Of a stretch of DNA of 64,000 nt, positions 37,001-44,795 are shown in pieces. The notes beneath the pieces were generated by a model. It did no database searches. It saw only the letters and a program-made list of their open reading frames with translations, and was not told the origin of the DNA. This DNA comes from Olivibacter sp. SDN3 (GTDB lineage: Bacteria > Bacteroidota > Bacteroidia > Sphingobacteriales > Sphingobacteriaceae): positions 1,302,001 to 1,366,000 of the forward strand of contig NZ_CP060497.1 in NCBI RefSeq assembly GCF_014334135.1, given 5' to 3'. Both the position numbers and the translations under genes were made by a program. Every line of letters starts with the position of its first letter. Positions within the stretch are counted from its first letter, which is position 1.

Positions 37001-37340
37001 ACCCTTCCACCTTAATAGATGGACACCAGAAACCGCAGCCACAGCGACTTATCCTAGCTTGCACTCTTCCGTCAATGGGAACAATCACAGGGCCAGTTCG
37101 TTCTGGGTAAGAAGCGCCGATTATTTACGCCTAAAAAACTTCGAAATCGGTTATCGCTTGCCTCGAAATATTGTTGAGGCAATAAATCTCTCTTTTTTCC
37201 GGATTTATGCCAATGGTATGAACCTGTTTACTTGGGATAAGCTGAAAGACTGGCAGGTAGATCCAGAAATCGGCGATGGTAACGGCGCCATGTATCCCAT
37301 TCAGCGGATATGGAATTTTGGAATAGATGTTCGATTTTAA
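34035..37340 (+). CDS. SusC/RagA TonB-linked outer membrane protein with STN domain
   Basis: An 1101-residue outer-membrane transporter. After the signal peptide comes an STN domain (about 35-110) that can signal to FecR, a CarboxypepD_reg-like domain (about 117-200), a plug (about 205-320, with GLITTQRSGEPG and GANGAVLVTTKRG) and the barrel, ending WNFGIDVRF. It forms the channel under the SusD lid encoded next. The presence of STN together with ECF/FecR means the transporter senses its own cargo. No enzyme or sulfatase gene is adjacent, so the cargo is unknown. Confidence 0.96.
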   Translation: MRKRKILLKPKILLTSWFLLTLHALCYADQGGNSRVTFSGNNVQLVDLFKAIKKQTGLTVFYSNEALNEAEKIKVDFNQETVENVLSSVLAKQNFTWTIKGNFIVLNPDKPAAKRQEFTVSGTIKDAETQEVLPGVSVILKGTNIGTTSNVDGNFSLLLSKEQAANGTLSFSYVGYTPLDTLIRSRETLNVTMTVDASSLDEVVVLAYGSQKKATVTGSVASIPTKELVQSPVSNLTNALAGRLPGLITTQRSGEPGVDAASLYVRGVSTINNANPIIMVDGVERSMDYLDPNDVESVTILKDAAATAVLGMRGANGAVLVTTKRGKAGKPEVSFRASTGFQEATRIPEYLGSYDYARLYNEAITNDGGQIAFSDEELEGYRNGTLPNIDHYAYMMRPSNVTQGNLNVSGGTDIARYFISAGYNRAEGNYRHTSDNEQGFDGNNLMNRYNLRANVDVDITKTLSARVDLAGIITQRRDGNNSASSIMNLANRMPPIFPLFNEDGSLWGNGTFTQNLHGELSRKGYRNFFNNTTQGTFSLKRKLDFITKNLSGQILMAYDQTNNPSASYTRDYAVFEPLYNNGGELTGYRKFRDDTQINPDGSFNGGGLNRNTYLEASLNWNGTFGNHNVSAMALVNRRLQNNNSEIPFAYESSLFRGTYDYKQRYLLEISASYQGSENFPPGSRYGLFPSISAGWVLSEESFLKDVAFINFLKLRTSYGEVGNDRSGGDRFLWFTSWRENPSDHQNQYFFGTGASRAAGWQQEAVGNPGVTWERGRQFNVGLEASLFRDILSFTLDVFKERRSNILITRNSLSDVFGQNIKPQNLGIVDNHGFELEVIARQQLGDFSYTVRPNITFARNNRVFFDEVARAYPWMRRTGTPIDTKFGLIADGFFENQAAVDAHPYQNFSDYGPGDIRYVKLTGDEYDYIQPGFDETVIGRPRTPEYMFGTAIELAYKNFDVSVLFQGATGADVMLENEAVYEFFQGGKVKPFHLNRWTPETAATATYPSLHSSVNGNNHRASSFWVRSADYLRLKNFEIGYRLPRNIVEAINLSFFRIYANGMNLFTWDKLKDWQVDPEIGDGNGAMYPIQRIWNFGIDVRF

Positions 37341-37360
37341 ACACACAAACAATAGATAAG

Positions 37361-39037
37361 ATGAAACCGATCTATAACATATACACCTTGTTTTTGGTAT
37401 TTTTAACAGCCTCTTGCGGGGACTACCTCGACCGCGCTTCCACCACGCAAAGACAGGATGAAGACATTTTCAATAATTTTACTATGACAGACCAAGCCGT
37501 CAATGCCTTGTACGGCAGCACGCTGAGAAGGTCAAACTATAACTATCTGGGCGGCTATAACATGTCGTCTGCCACGGATGAATCCAAAGATGCCTCCACC
37601 TGGATGGCTTCTTACAGTTTTAATAACGGCTCTTGGTCGAGCAATCAAAACCCAATAGGAAATACCTGGCGGGAATATTACGAGTCGGTACGTATGGCCA
37701 ATCTAATTTTAGAAGGAGTTGTGGAATACAACACGCCTGATGATGCCAATAACCCCGGCTATCTAGAAAACAGAATTGGTGAAGTGTATTTTTTACGTGC
37801 TTATGCATTGTTTGAGTTGGTTAGACAATTTGGTGGTGTTATTATTTTTACCAATACAATCGATCAAGCAGATGAAGAAGCGCTTAATCGGCCTCGAAAC
37901 ACCTACGATGAATGTGTCAATCAGATCCTTGCCGACTGCGATGAAGCCATCGCAAGGGTACCCAATACATACCCAGCGAACCAATTGGGAAGGATAACTA
38001 AAGGGGCTGCTATGGCATTAAAATCTAAAATCCTACTATTCTCAGCGAGTCCGCTTTGGGCAGAGGCAGGAAAAACGGGCTTTCAGGGAGATATCTCCGA
38101 CAATCAACGTGCTTCAGATCCTGAGAAATGGCAGCGAGCTGCGACGGCAGCCAAAGAAATCATTGATATGGGCCAGTATAGTCTGGAGCCAACTTTGGAG
38201 GCGCGGCAATCCATGTTTACAGCTACCACCTTGCAAAGTACAGAAGTTATCTTTGTACGGATGAATGCTTGGAACCAGGACATGGACCGCTACTTTTTTC
38301 CACACGGTAGCAGTGGTTGGTCCGGCGGGGCTCCAACACAAAACCTAGTAGATGATTATGAGATGGAAGACGGTTTACTTTATGATGAATCGCCATTGTA
38401 CGATGAAGACAACCCCTATGCCAATCGTGATCCTCGTTTCTATACCGACATTTCCTATAATGGGGCGCCATGGAAAGATCGTGTGATTGAGACCTTTACT
38501 GGTGGATTGGATGAGCTCAGCACACAAACCGACAGGACCCGTACCGGCTATTACTCCAAAAAATTAGTCGATGAAAGCATTTCCATTGGTCAAGGTCAAG
38601 GTCGAAGGGTAGATGCTATTATGTTTCGCCTGGCAGAGATCTATCTCAATTATATAGAAGCACTAAATGAGTATGACCCAGGCAACCCAGACATCCTACT
38701 ATATCTCAACCGCATCCGTGAACGGGTGGGGCAAGTCCCTATTTCCGATGGTTTAAGCCAAGAGGTTATGCGTGAGAAGATAAGAAACGAAAGACGTATT
38801 GAACTTTCCTTTGAAAACCATCGTTTCTGGGATGTAAGACGCTGGAAAATTGCTTCGCAAACCGAACCCACCATTTATGGTATGCGGGCGATACCTGATG
38901 ATACCAAATCTAGCGGTTTCCGCTACGAACGTTTTAAAGTGGAGGATCGATTGTGGAGAAGCGCTATGTATCTTATTCCGATTACACAAGATGAAACCTT
39001 GCGTAACCCTAACTTGGTACAAAACGAGGGTTGGTAG
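37361..39037 (+). CDS. SusD/RagB family outer membrane lipoprotein
   Basis: A 558-residue lipoprotein (lipobox LTASC) of the SusD/RagB fold with N-terminal TPR-like helices and the C-terminal motif RNERRIELSFENHRFWDVRRW. The ATG at 37361 gives the correct lipoprotein signal; the open frame back to 37310 overlaps susC. It caps the SusC channel, binding substrate at the surface. Starts 20 bases after susC. Confidence 0.95.
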   Translation: MKPIYNIYTLFLVFLTASCGDYLDRASTTQRQDEDIFNNFTMTDQAVNALYGSTLRRSNYNYLGGYNMSSATDESKDASTWMASYSFNNGSWSSNQNPIGNTWREYYESVRMANLILEGVVEYNTPDDANNPGYLENRIGEVYFLRAYALFELVRQFGGVIIFTNTIDQADEEALNRPRNTYDECVNQILADCDEAIARVPNTYPANQLGRITKGAAMALKSKILLFSASPLWAEAGKTGFQGDISDNQRASDPEKWQRAATAAKEIIDMGQYSLEPTLEARQSMFTATTLQSTEVIFVRMNAWNQDMDRYFFPHGSSGWSGGAPTQNLVDDYEMEDGLLYDESPLYDEDNPYANRDPRFYTDISYNGAPWKDRVIETFTGGLDELSTQTDRTRTGYYSKKLVDESISIGQGQGRRVDAIMFRLAEIYLNYIEALNEYDPGNPDILLYLNRIRERVGQVPISDGLSQEVMREKIRNERRIELSFENHRFWDVRRWKIASQTEPTIYGMRAIPDDTKSSGFRYERFKVEDRLWRSAMYLIPITQDETLRNPNLVQNEGW

Positions 39038-39060
39038 TAACGAGTGATAACCACAAATGC

Positions 39061-39093
39061 GGGGTACGGTCGACGAAGCCGTATCCCTTTTTT
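39061..39093 (+). terminator. intrinsic terminator of the sigma-fecR-susCD operon
   Basis: A 9-bp stem, GGGGTACGG (39061-39069) and CCGTATCCC (39079-39087) with one G-U pair, a 9-nt loop and six T residues. It lies 24 bases after the susD stop and ends 7 bases before the end of the convergent flavoprotein gene. Confidence 0.9.
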
Positions 39094-39099
39094 AAAATC

Positions 39100-39912
39100 C
39101 TACGTTATTGCATTTTTCTCCTGTTGCCTATCGGCTGCCGATTTTTCCTCAGCGACACCTGCTTTCCAGTACGAATAAGCGTAGAGCTCCTCCCGTGTCC
39201 AATTTCGCTGCTTTCGGAGATAGGTTCTAATCGCTTTTACCGTCGCAAACTCCGCTGCTATGTAGGCAAATCGCGACTCCCTAGGTAAGTTCAAACCGGC
39301 AACAAAATCTGCCAAAACACTTCCCTTTTGCGGTTCTGCATTGTGTAACCATACCTGTTCCACTTCTGCTACTGTTTGCAGATGCTGTTCATCGGCCTTA
39401 CCATGCACTTCGATCACGCATACCACCCTCGCTTTCGCCGGCAACGATTCTAAAATAGCGCCAAGTACCGGAATAGCTGTTGCATCGCCCGCCAACAGGT
39501 ACCAGTCTGCATTTGGGTATAATTCGGCTTTACCATCACGCATCAGCACCCCTAATACATCTCCCTCGGTAGCATGTAAAGCCCACGCGGATGCCGGGCC
39601 TTCTTCCCCATGCGCTACGAAATCAATCCATATTTCATTTGTATCCAAATCTATTCCTCGATGGGTATACGTACGCACAATAGGTCGCACTTCTTCTGGT
39701 AAAGGTATCCATTGGCCTTTCTCATAGTCAAATTCTGGAAAATAAATCTTGTCAACACCTTTTGGTGGTATCAAAATTTTGTTATTTACTCCAACAGTAG
39801 TGTTTGCTATCAATTGCACATCCTCGCCAGTCAACGTAACACGTATGTAATGCGGAGTCAGCCACTCCTTTTTCTTAACGCTGAGCTCCGCCTTGATTGT
39901 CTTTGCCTTCAT
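39100..39912 (-). CDS. siderophore-interacting protein (FAD-binding ferric reductase)
   Basis: A 270-residue protein of the SIP/ViuB family with an N-terminal FAD-binding barrel (RTYTHRGID resembles the FAD motif) and a C-terminal NAD(P)H-binding half (WYLLAGDATAIPVLGAILESLP, AAEFATVKAIRTYLR). These reduce ferric siderophores in the cytoplasm to release iron. I use the internal ATG at 39912, which gives the family-typical N-terminus. It has its own promoter with a repeated 11-mer that may be an iron-responsive operator. Confidence 0.9.
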   Translation of the reverse strand: MKAKTIKAELSVKKKEWLTPHYIRVTLTGEDVQLIANTTVGVNNKILIPPKGVDKIYFPEFDYEKGQWIPLPEEVRPIVRTYTHRGIDLDTNEIWIDFVAHGEEGPASAWALHATEGDVLGVLMRDGKAELYPNADWYLLAGDATAIPVLGAILESLPAKARVVCVIEVHGKADEQHLQTVAEVEQVWLHNAEPQKGSVLADFVAGLNLPRESRFAYIAAEFATVKAIRTYLRKQRNWTREELYAYSYWKAGVAEEKSAADRQQEKNAIT

Positions 39913-39947
39913 TCCTAAACATTTAATCTTATACAAGAGCAGTCAAT

Positions 39948-39973
39948 AGAATCAATCTATTAAGAATCATTCT
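39948..39973. promoter_or_regulatory. repeated 11-mer in the SIP leader, possible operator
   Basis: AGAATCAATCT (39948-39958) and AGAATCATTCT (39963-39973) differ by one base and are 15 bp apart; the second is a perfect AGAAT-C-ATTCT palindrome. They lie just downstream of the -7 box of the siderophore-interacting protein gene, where a repressor such as Fur would act. The identity of the regulator is inference. Confidence 0.45.
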
Positions 39974-39988
39974 AATTAACTATTCATG

Positions 39989-39996
39989 CAAAGGTA
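39989..39996 (-). promoter_or_regulatory. predicted -7 box of the SIP gene
   Basis: Minus-strand TACCTTTG fits TAnnTTTG, with a TTG about 15 nt further upstream. Transcription would begin about 39985, directly before the repeated 11-mer. Confidence 0.5.
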
Positions 39997-40106
39997 TCGA
40001 TTTATTGGAAACAACACCTACGTCAAACGGATAAAAAATAATACCAAACGGAGCAGTTCATATTTACGGTATCAACTATGCATAATCGATTTAAAAGAAT
40101 GAGCAG

Positions 40107-41186
40107 CTAGTCTTTTTTTCTTCGGTTTGTTAAATATCTTCTCAGCGGAATATCGTAAAGTACCATCGCGAGATAGGCAACCACCAACAATAGAAAGGTA
40201 CCAATAACGATAATAGCTGCCAATTTCGGAGTATCTGGCTCATTGAGCGTATAATAGTTAAGAAACATCCAGATGACTGCATAATGCGTCATATAGAGCG
40301 GATAAGAAATTTTTCCGGAAAGAATACACAATTTCCGGAGACCTTGCTGTAGCTGTGCGCCCGCTCCCAAGGCTACCAATAACGGGAAATAAAAAAGTAC
40401 TACCGCCGTTTCTGCCAACCACCCGCCACTAAAGGGCATCAGGAAAGCCAAGATAAGCAAGACTGCTAGCCCAATGAAGCCCAGTTTACTTTTTATGACC
40501 CAATTAGCGCGATAAATCAACATACCTGCTAAAAAAGAATAAGCTATACGCGCGCCGCCATCTAGAAAGCTGTCACGCCCCCATCCTCCCAATAAAGATT
40601 CTGCCCGATAAGCGACTGCACAGAGCACGAAAGCCATGATAATTGTCAATATCAATAAGGCCTGGCGACCAATTCTATATAAAATCAAAGCATATATGAT
40701 ATTGGCTACATATTCCCAAAACAATGACCATGCAGGGGCATTAAGCCCGAACAAATTAAAGGCGCGTTCATCCATTACCGGAAATGGGATAAGCAAAATC
40801 GAACATAAAAAAATCAAAAAAACCTTCCCTGCACTGTATACTTCCGCCTGACCACCAAAGGGGTCATAAAGAAACGTAAGCAAGCCCAGCACCGATCCCA
40901 GCACAACAAGCGGATGCAATCGGATTAATCGTGATTTGAAAAATTCTATTGCACCCATCTTCCCTATACGATCGTCATAAGCATAGGCAATTACAAAACC
41001 CGACAAACAGAAAAAGAAGTCAACGGCCAAAAAGCCGTGGCCAATGAAGTTTTCATTGAAGTCGGAATAAACCATTTCCATAAAATGGAACAGAACGATT
41101 GCCAGTGCAGCGATCCCTCTTAACCCATCCAAGATTTCAAAATGCCGTTTTGTTTGTAGTATACTTGTTGTATCGCTTTTCTTCAT
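40107..41186 (-). CDS. acyltransferase family membrane protein (OafA/NodX type), copy 1
   Basis: A 359-residue integral membrane acyltransferase of the Acyltransf_3 family with about ten hydrophobic segments and the signature LDGLRGIAALAIVLFHF near the N-terminus. The start at 41186 is chosen because it aligns the N-terminus residue for residue with the paralogue at 58160-59254. The family adds acetyl or other acyl groups to surface polysaccharides or antibiotics. No glycan genes are adjacent. Confidence 0.88.
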   Translation of the reverse strand: MKKSDTTSILQTKRHFEILDGLRGIAALAIVLFHFMEMVYSDFNENFIGHGFLAVDFFFCLSGFVIAYAYDDRIGKMGAIEFFKSRLIRLHPLVVLGSVLGLLTFLYDPFGGQAEVYSAGKVFLIFLCSILLIPFPVMDERAFNLFGLNAPAWSLFWEYVANIIYALILYRIGRQALLILTIIMAFVLCAVAYRAESLLGGWGRDSFLDGGARIAYSFLAGMLIYRANWVIKSKLGFIGLAVLLILAFLMPFSGGWLAETAVVLFYFPLLVALGAGAQLQQGLRKLCILSGKISYPLYMTHYAVIWMFLNYYTLNEPDTPKLAAIIVIGTFLLLVVAYLAMVLYDIPLRRYLTNRRKKD

Positions 41187-41295
41187 ATCATGGTAAAATA
41201 GAGCCAAGAATAAGGAATCCTGCTTACTCAAACAAATTTTAGATGAAAACCTCCATTTTCATCTGCCACCACAAAAGGAAATACCAGATCTATTT

Positions 41296-41628
41296 TTAAG
41301 CACTTCCGCCTTCCTTTCCCAATTCGAGCGCCAATACCCCAGCTACAATAAGTCCTATACCTATGATTTGGACAGGACTTATCGTTTCTTTAAAAAAGAA
41401 TACCCCTATACCTGCCAGCAAGGTAATGCCCAACGCAGCCCAAATGCCGTAGGCAACACCTATTAACATCCCTTGTTTCAGGGACAACGACAATAAATAA
41501 TACGCTCCTACCACTCCCAATACGGCAACGATGGACGGTAAAACCTTAGTAAATCCCGACGACTGTCGGGTAGCAATAGCTCCTACCACTTCAGCAAGGA
41601 TTGCCCCCAAAAGAAAAATATACTTCAT
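41296..41628 (-). CDS. SMR family efflux transporter (EmrE/QacE type)
   Basis: A 110-residue protein with four membrane segments. Glu13 in AILAEVVGA is the essential proton/substrate-binding residue of this family, and WAALG near 65 is another hallmark. Dimers export quaternary ammonium compounds, guanidinium or polyamines in exchange for protons. It is divergent from an HxlR regulator, with a palindrome pair between them. Confidence 0.93.
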   Translation of the reverse strand: MKYIFLLGAILAEVVGAIATRQSSGFTKVLPSIVAVLGVVGAYYLLSLSLKQGMLIGVAYGIWAALGITLLAGIGVFFFKETISPVQIIGIGLIVAGVLALELGKEGGSA

Positions 41629-41697
41629 GACTAACTACTATTGATCTCAAGGGCAATTTGCATTAAAAATAGTAGTTTGGGAATAGGGGGTAAAAGA

Positions 41698-41730
41698 ATC
41701 ACTCGGTGATAAATTCATCACCATTAGTGA
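41698..41730. promoter_or_regulatory. paired inverted repeats between SMR and HxlR genes
   Basis: ATCAC-TCG-GTGAT (41698-41710) and TCAC-CATTA-GTGA (41718-41730) share half-sites and have dyad centres exactly 20 bp apart. They sit between the divergent SMR and HxlR genes, upstream of the HxlR -7 box. They are good candidates for HxlR binding sites controlling both genes. Confidence 0.6.
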
Positions 41731-41756
41731 GGGACCTGCACCCGACCAATAATTCT

Positions 41757-41764
41757 TAACTTTG
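41757..41764 (+). promoter_or_regulatory. predicted -7 box of the HxlR gene
   Basis: TAACTTTG fits the consensus and predicts a start near 41768, 29 nt ahead of the ATG. No clear -33 TTG is present, which would fit a promoter that needs an activator. Confidence 0.5.
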
Positions 41765-41796
41765 TATAACGTACCATAAATGATAGGTCTATTGCA

Positions 41797-42177
41797 ATGT
41801 ATAGCTACGAAAACAAAATACCACAGGATCTTACATATGGCGTGACGGCAGCCATGAAAGTAATCGGGGGAAAATGGAAGCCATGTATTATTGATTGTAT
41901 TAATAAAGGGATAAAACGACCTAGCCAAATTCATAAAGCTATTGGTCAGGCCAGCTTGCGTGTAATTAAACAACAATTGAAGGAACTCCACGATTACGAC
42001 GTAGTATCTAAAACAATGTATCAAGAATACCCGCTTAAAGTAGAGTATGAATTGACGGTATTCGGCAAAACAGTTTTACCCATCATTGAGGTACTGCAAA
42101 GCTGGGGCGACCGCCATTCGGAAAAGATTGCCGAGCTAGCCCTGAGAAGACAGGAAAACATCATATATGACAAATAA
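41797..42177 (+). CDS. HxlR family transcriptional regulator
   Basis: A 126-residue winged-helix regulator with the family signature VIGGKWKPCIIDCINKGIKRPSQIHKAI, a recognition region (SLRVIKQQLKELHDYDVV) and EYELTVFGKTVLPII. Unlike many members it lacks the redox Cys at the very N-terminus; one Cys is in KPCIIDC. It is divergent from the SMR pump and followed after 11 bases by a GNAT gene, so it may control both. Confidence 0.93.
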   Translation: MYSYENKIPQDLTYGVTAAMKVIGGKWKPCIIDCINKGIKRPSQIHKAIGQASLRVIKQQLKELHDYDVVSKTMYQEYPLKVEYELTVFGKTVLPIIEVLQSWGDRHSEKIAELALRRQENIIYDK

Positions 42178-42188
42178 ATAGGAAAATA

Positions 42189-42653
42189 ATGAACATCAGT
42201 ATTCGTGTTTTATCCACAACAGACGTGCAAGAACTGACCGACTTGATAACCCTTTTTAAACAGGTTTTTGACATGCAGCCCTTTGTAACACCAAACCATG
42301 AACACTTGGAACAGTTACTGCAAAAAAATAATTTCATAGCTGTAATAGCCGAAATAGATAATCACATCATTGGCGGTTTAACGGTATATTTACTCGATCA
42401 GTATTACTCGACAAAACCACTGGCTTATCTTTATGACCTAGCAGTGCTGCCAAGCTATCAACGGCAAGGAATAGGCAAAAAGCTTATAAACTTTATTAAC
42501 TTATACTGTGCGCAGCAAGGTATTGAAGAAGTGTTTGTTCAGGCTGACAAAGTAGACGACTATGCGATTGATTTCTATCGCTCCACCAAACCAACAAACG
42601 AAGAAGAAGTCGTACATTTTTCTTATCGGCTTCCGCCTGATATCGCCCCATAA
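42189..42653 (+). CDS. GNAT acetyltransferase, AAC(3)-I-like
   Basis: A 154-residue GNAT protein with the acetyl-CoA loop RQGIGKKL. The combination of LYDLAVLPSYQRQGIG, VFVQADKVDDYAIDFY and EEVVHFSYRL resembles aminoglycoside 3-N-acetyltransferases of the AAC(3)-I group. Whether it acts on aminoglycosides is unknown, and related Bacteroidota proteins may have other substrates. Likely co-transcribed with the HxlR gene. Confidence 0.75.
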   Translation: MNISIRVLSTTDVQELTDLITLFKQVFDMQPFVTPNHEHLEQLLQKNNFIAVIAEIDNHIIGGLTVYLLDQYYSTKPLAYLYDLAVLPSYQRQGIGKKLINFINLYCAQQGIEEVFVQADKVDDYAIDFYRSTKPTNEEEVVHFSYRLPPDIAP

Positions 42654-42669
42654 GCCGTCAGCCCTCGTT

Positions 42670-44256
42670 TTATAGTTCAATCGCGCGTTCAGCCCTAATT
42701 TCATCCAAGAAAGTCTGGTCGTGCGACACCACCAACAGTGTCCCTTGGTAGGTATTAATTGCCGTGGTTAAAATCTCAACGTTCTGAATATCCAGGTTAT
42801 TGGTAGGCTCATCCAGTATGATCATGTCTGGAGCTTGATCACTTATTGTAAGGCAGCATAGCATTAGACGCATTTTTTCACCACCACTTAAAGCCACACA
42901 CGATTTATCCCAATCTTCCTTCGGAAAAAGAAAACGGTTAAGCCTGATTTTCAGCTCATGTTCCTGTAGTCCGGAAGTATTAAACTGCTGCGCCTGATCA
43001 TAAATCTTGAGCGTATTATCAATCAGGGAATAATCCTGATCAATATATACCGATCTATTTTCCGCTCTATACACCTCCCCAATCTGCGGTTCCAATCTTC
43101 CCAGGATGATCTTAATGAGCGTGGTTTTACCAGATCCATTTGCTCCTTTCAGCACGATACGTTCACCGCTCGTCATCCGAAAGTGCAGGTGCTCCGGCCA
43201 CATCCATTGATTTCCATAGGTAAAGTTGATATCCTTAGCCGTAAATAATGCTTTGCCCCTGTGCAGCTCAGCATAGTCAAAACCGAATTTCATTTTATCC
43301 AGATCGGGTAGCCCGGCACGCAAATCCCGTAATTCATGTGCAATCCCATCAATTTTTTCAGCATGTATGCCTCTGATTTTCGAGGTGCTCTTCTCTGCAC
43401 TATTTTTTAGGGTATTCATCATGATCCGTGCGACACCCGCCTTTTCCTGTTTTCTCTTTCCTCGCGCATCTAGTTTCTGCTGTCGTTCCAGCGTCTCCCG
43501 TTCTTTTTCTTTGGCCTTCCGCAAAGCCTTTTCTTTGCTTCTCACGTTTTGGTTCAAAGCATTGCTTTCCACCTCTTTCTGTTCAGCATAAAAATCGTAA
43601 TTGCCCCCATAAGTACTTATACCGTATTTATTCAATTCATAGACGGTTTCAAGTAAGTTCAGCAACATTCGATCGTGACTCACCACCATGAGCGTGCAGG
43701 AAGTAGATTGGAGAAACTCATATAAAAGAGCTCTTCCCGCTGCATCCAGGTGATTGCTTGGCTCGTCCAACAACACCAGTTCAGGCTGATGAATAGTAAT
43801 ACCCGCAAGAAATACTTTTGTTTTCTGTCCACCACTCAGGCTTTCCAGTTTTTGTGTCAGGTCAAGGCCCTCCAGTTTCCATAATGCCAACGCTTCCCGG
43901 CAACGTTCTTCAATGGTCCAATCATCGTTAAGTAGCATAAAATTGGCTTCAGTAGCTTGGCCATCGAGGATTTCCTTTAACGCTCTTAGCTTATCTTCAA
44001 CCTGTAGTGCCTGCGCCACCGTCAAATGATTGCATTGCCCGAAAATCTGCGGCACGTAATAAGCGTTTGCTTCCACCTTAACTGTTCCATCCGTCGCTTG
44101 GACTTTATCGGCAATTATTTTTAACAAAGTGGATTTCCCTGTTCCGTTATCACCGATCAGGGCTACTTTATCATATTTCTTAAGGCTAAGATGAATGTTT
44201 GTAAATAAGACATCCTTGTTGGGATGTATATATGTGATATTCTGTAGAAAAAGCAT
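42670..44256 (-). CDS. ABC-F ATPase (ribosome-associated, possible antibiotic protection)
   Basis: A 528-residue protein with two ABC domains and no membrane segments. The first has Walker A GDNGTGKST (35-43) and LSGGQKTK; the second has GANGSGKTT near 370 and LSGGEKMRL with LDEPTNNLD. A charged, Lys/Glu-rich linker (about 230-330) joins them, as in ABC-F proteins that act at the ribosomal E site. The family includes antibiotic-protection factors such as Msr, Vga and Lsa as well as housekeeping translation factors. The drug-gene neighbours slightly favour the former. Convergent with the GNAT gene. Confidence 0.88.
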   Translation of the reverse strand: MLFLQNITYIHPNKDVLFTNIHLSLKKYDKVALIGDNGTGKSTLLKIIADKVQATDGTVKVEANAYYVPQIFGQCNHLTVAQALQVEDKLRALKEILDGQATEANFMLLNDDWTIEERCREALALWKLEGLDLTQKLESLSGGQKTKVFLAGITIHQPELVLLDEPSNHLDAAGRALLYEFLQSTSCTLMVVSHDRMLLNLLETVYELNKYGISTYGGNYDFYAEQKEVESNALNQNVRSKEKALRKAKEKERETLERQQKLDARGKRKQEKAGVARIMMNTLKNSAEKSTSKIRGIHAEKIDGIAHELRDLRAGLPDLDKMKFGFDYAELHRGKALFTAKDINFTYGNQWMWPEHLHFRMTSGERIVLKGANGSGKTTLIKIILGRLEPQIGEVYRAENRSVYIDQDYSLIDNTLKIYDQAQQFNTSGLQEHELKIRLNRFLFPKEDWDKSCVALSGGEKMRLMLCCLTISDQAPDMIILDEPTNNLDIQNVEILTTAINTYQGTLLVVSHDQTFLDEIRAERAIEL

Positions 44257-44564
44257 TATTTCCTTCTTTAAAGTGAATATTAAGCGAACCTTAGTACGGC
44301 TACGCCACCCATTTTTATGAAAGAAATTATCTCCTACATTAATGTATCCTTTTTGATTTTTAAGTTTTCAAATTTACGAATTATTTTTCAATAATCATTT
44401 TTCATGTTCTTATCCACAAAAGAAGAAGCATTTACCCAGTCGACCGAGCACATCATCTCCCTGTATTTAGCCAAATCGATACATGAATGGCGGTGTTCCA
44501 GATACCGGATTAACTTTTTTGCAATGTGAAGAATAATATTTTTTAGTTTTTATTTGTAAAACAA
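44257..44564. other. 308-bp region before tRNA-Leu
   Basis: Contains the ABC-F promoter and the upstream region of the tRNA. A 41-codon ORF (44404-44529, MFLSTKEEAFTQSTEHIISL...) is open on the plus strand, but it lacks a convincing promoter or ribosome site. I do not count it as a gene. Confidence 0.4.
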
Positions 44565-44572
44565 TATCTTTG
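44565..44572 (+). promoter_or_regulatory. predicted tRNA-Leu -7 box
   Basis: TATCTTTG, 30 bases ahead of the mature tRNA 5' end, fits the consensus; the -33 element (TTTTAG about 20 nt upstream) is weak. Confidence 0.5.
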
Positions 44573-44602
44573 GCACAGCCCCTGATCATTCAAGCCTTTC
44601 CC

Positions 44603-44686
44603 GCCCGGATGGCGAAACTGGTAAACGTTGCGGTCTCAGAAGCCGTTGGGAGGAGTCCCTTGAGAGTTCGAGTCTCTCTCCGGGCA
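44603..44686 (+). tRNA. tRNA-Leu (anticodon CAG)
   Basis: An 84-nt class II tRNA. Acceptor arms GCCCGGA and TCCGGGC pair perfectly with discriminator A at 44686; the D-loop has CTGGTAAA; the anticodon loop CTCAGAA reads CAG; a long variable arm (GGGAGGAGTCCC) is present; and the T-arm loop is TTCGAGT. CCA is not encoded. It reads CUG codons. Confidence 0.95.
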
Positions 44687-44697
44687 CAAATATTAGG

Positions 44698-44722
44698 AGC
44701 ACTCCAAAAGGGTGCTTTTTTA
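44698..44722 (+). terminator. intrinsic terminator of tRNA-Leu
   Basis: AGCACTC (44698-44704) pairs with GGGTGCT (44710-44716), one T-G wobble, with a 5-nt loop, followed by a T-run. It is 12 bases after the tRNA. Confidence 0.8.
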
Positions 44723-44739
44723 CTTTTAACCAATACAAT

Positions 44740-44774
44740 TTTGTACCACTCCAAGAAATTTATCAGTAGCTTTG
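44740..44774 (+). promoter_or_regulatory. predicted promoter of the AraC regulator gene
   Basis: TTTG (44740-44743), a 23-nt spacer and TAGCTTTG (44767-44774). The open frame begins with a TTG inside this -7 box, so the true start is downstream, at 44796. Confidence 0.65.
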
Positions 44775-44795
44775 CTTTTATTCAATACTTATGTT

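Noticed and set aside
44404-44529. 41-codon plus-strand ORF upstream of tRNA-Leu
   Set aside because: No promoter box or recognisable ribosome site, and the composition is not distinctive; kept only in the region note.
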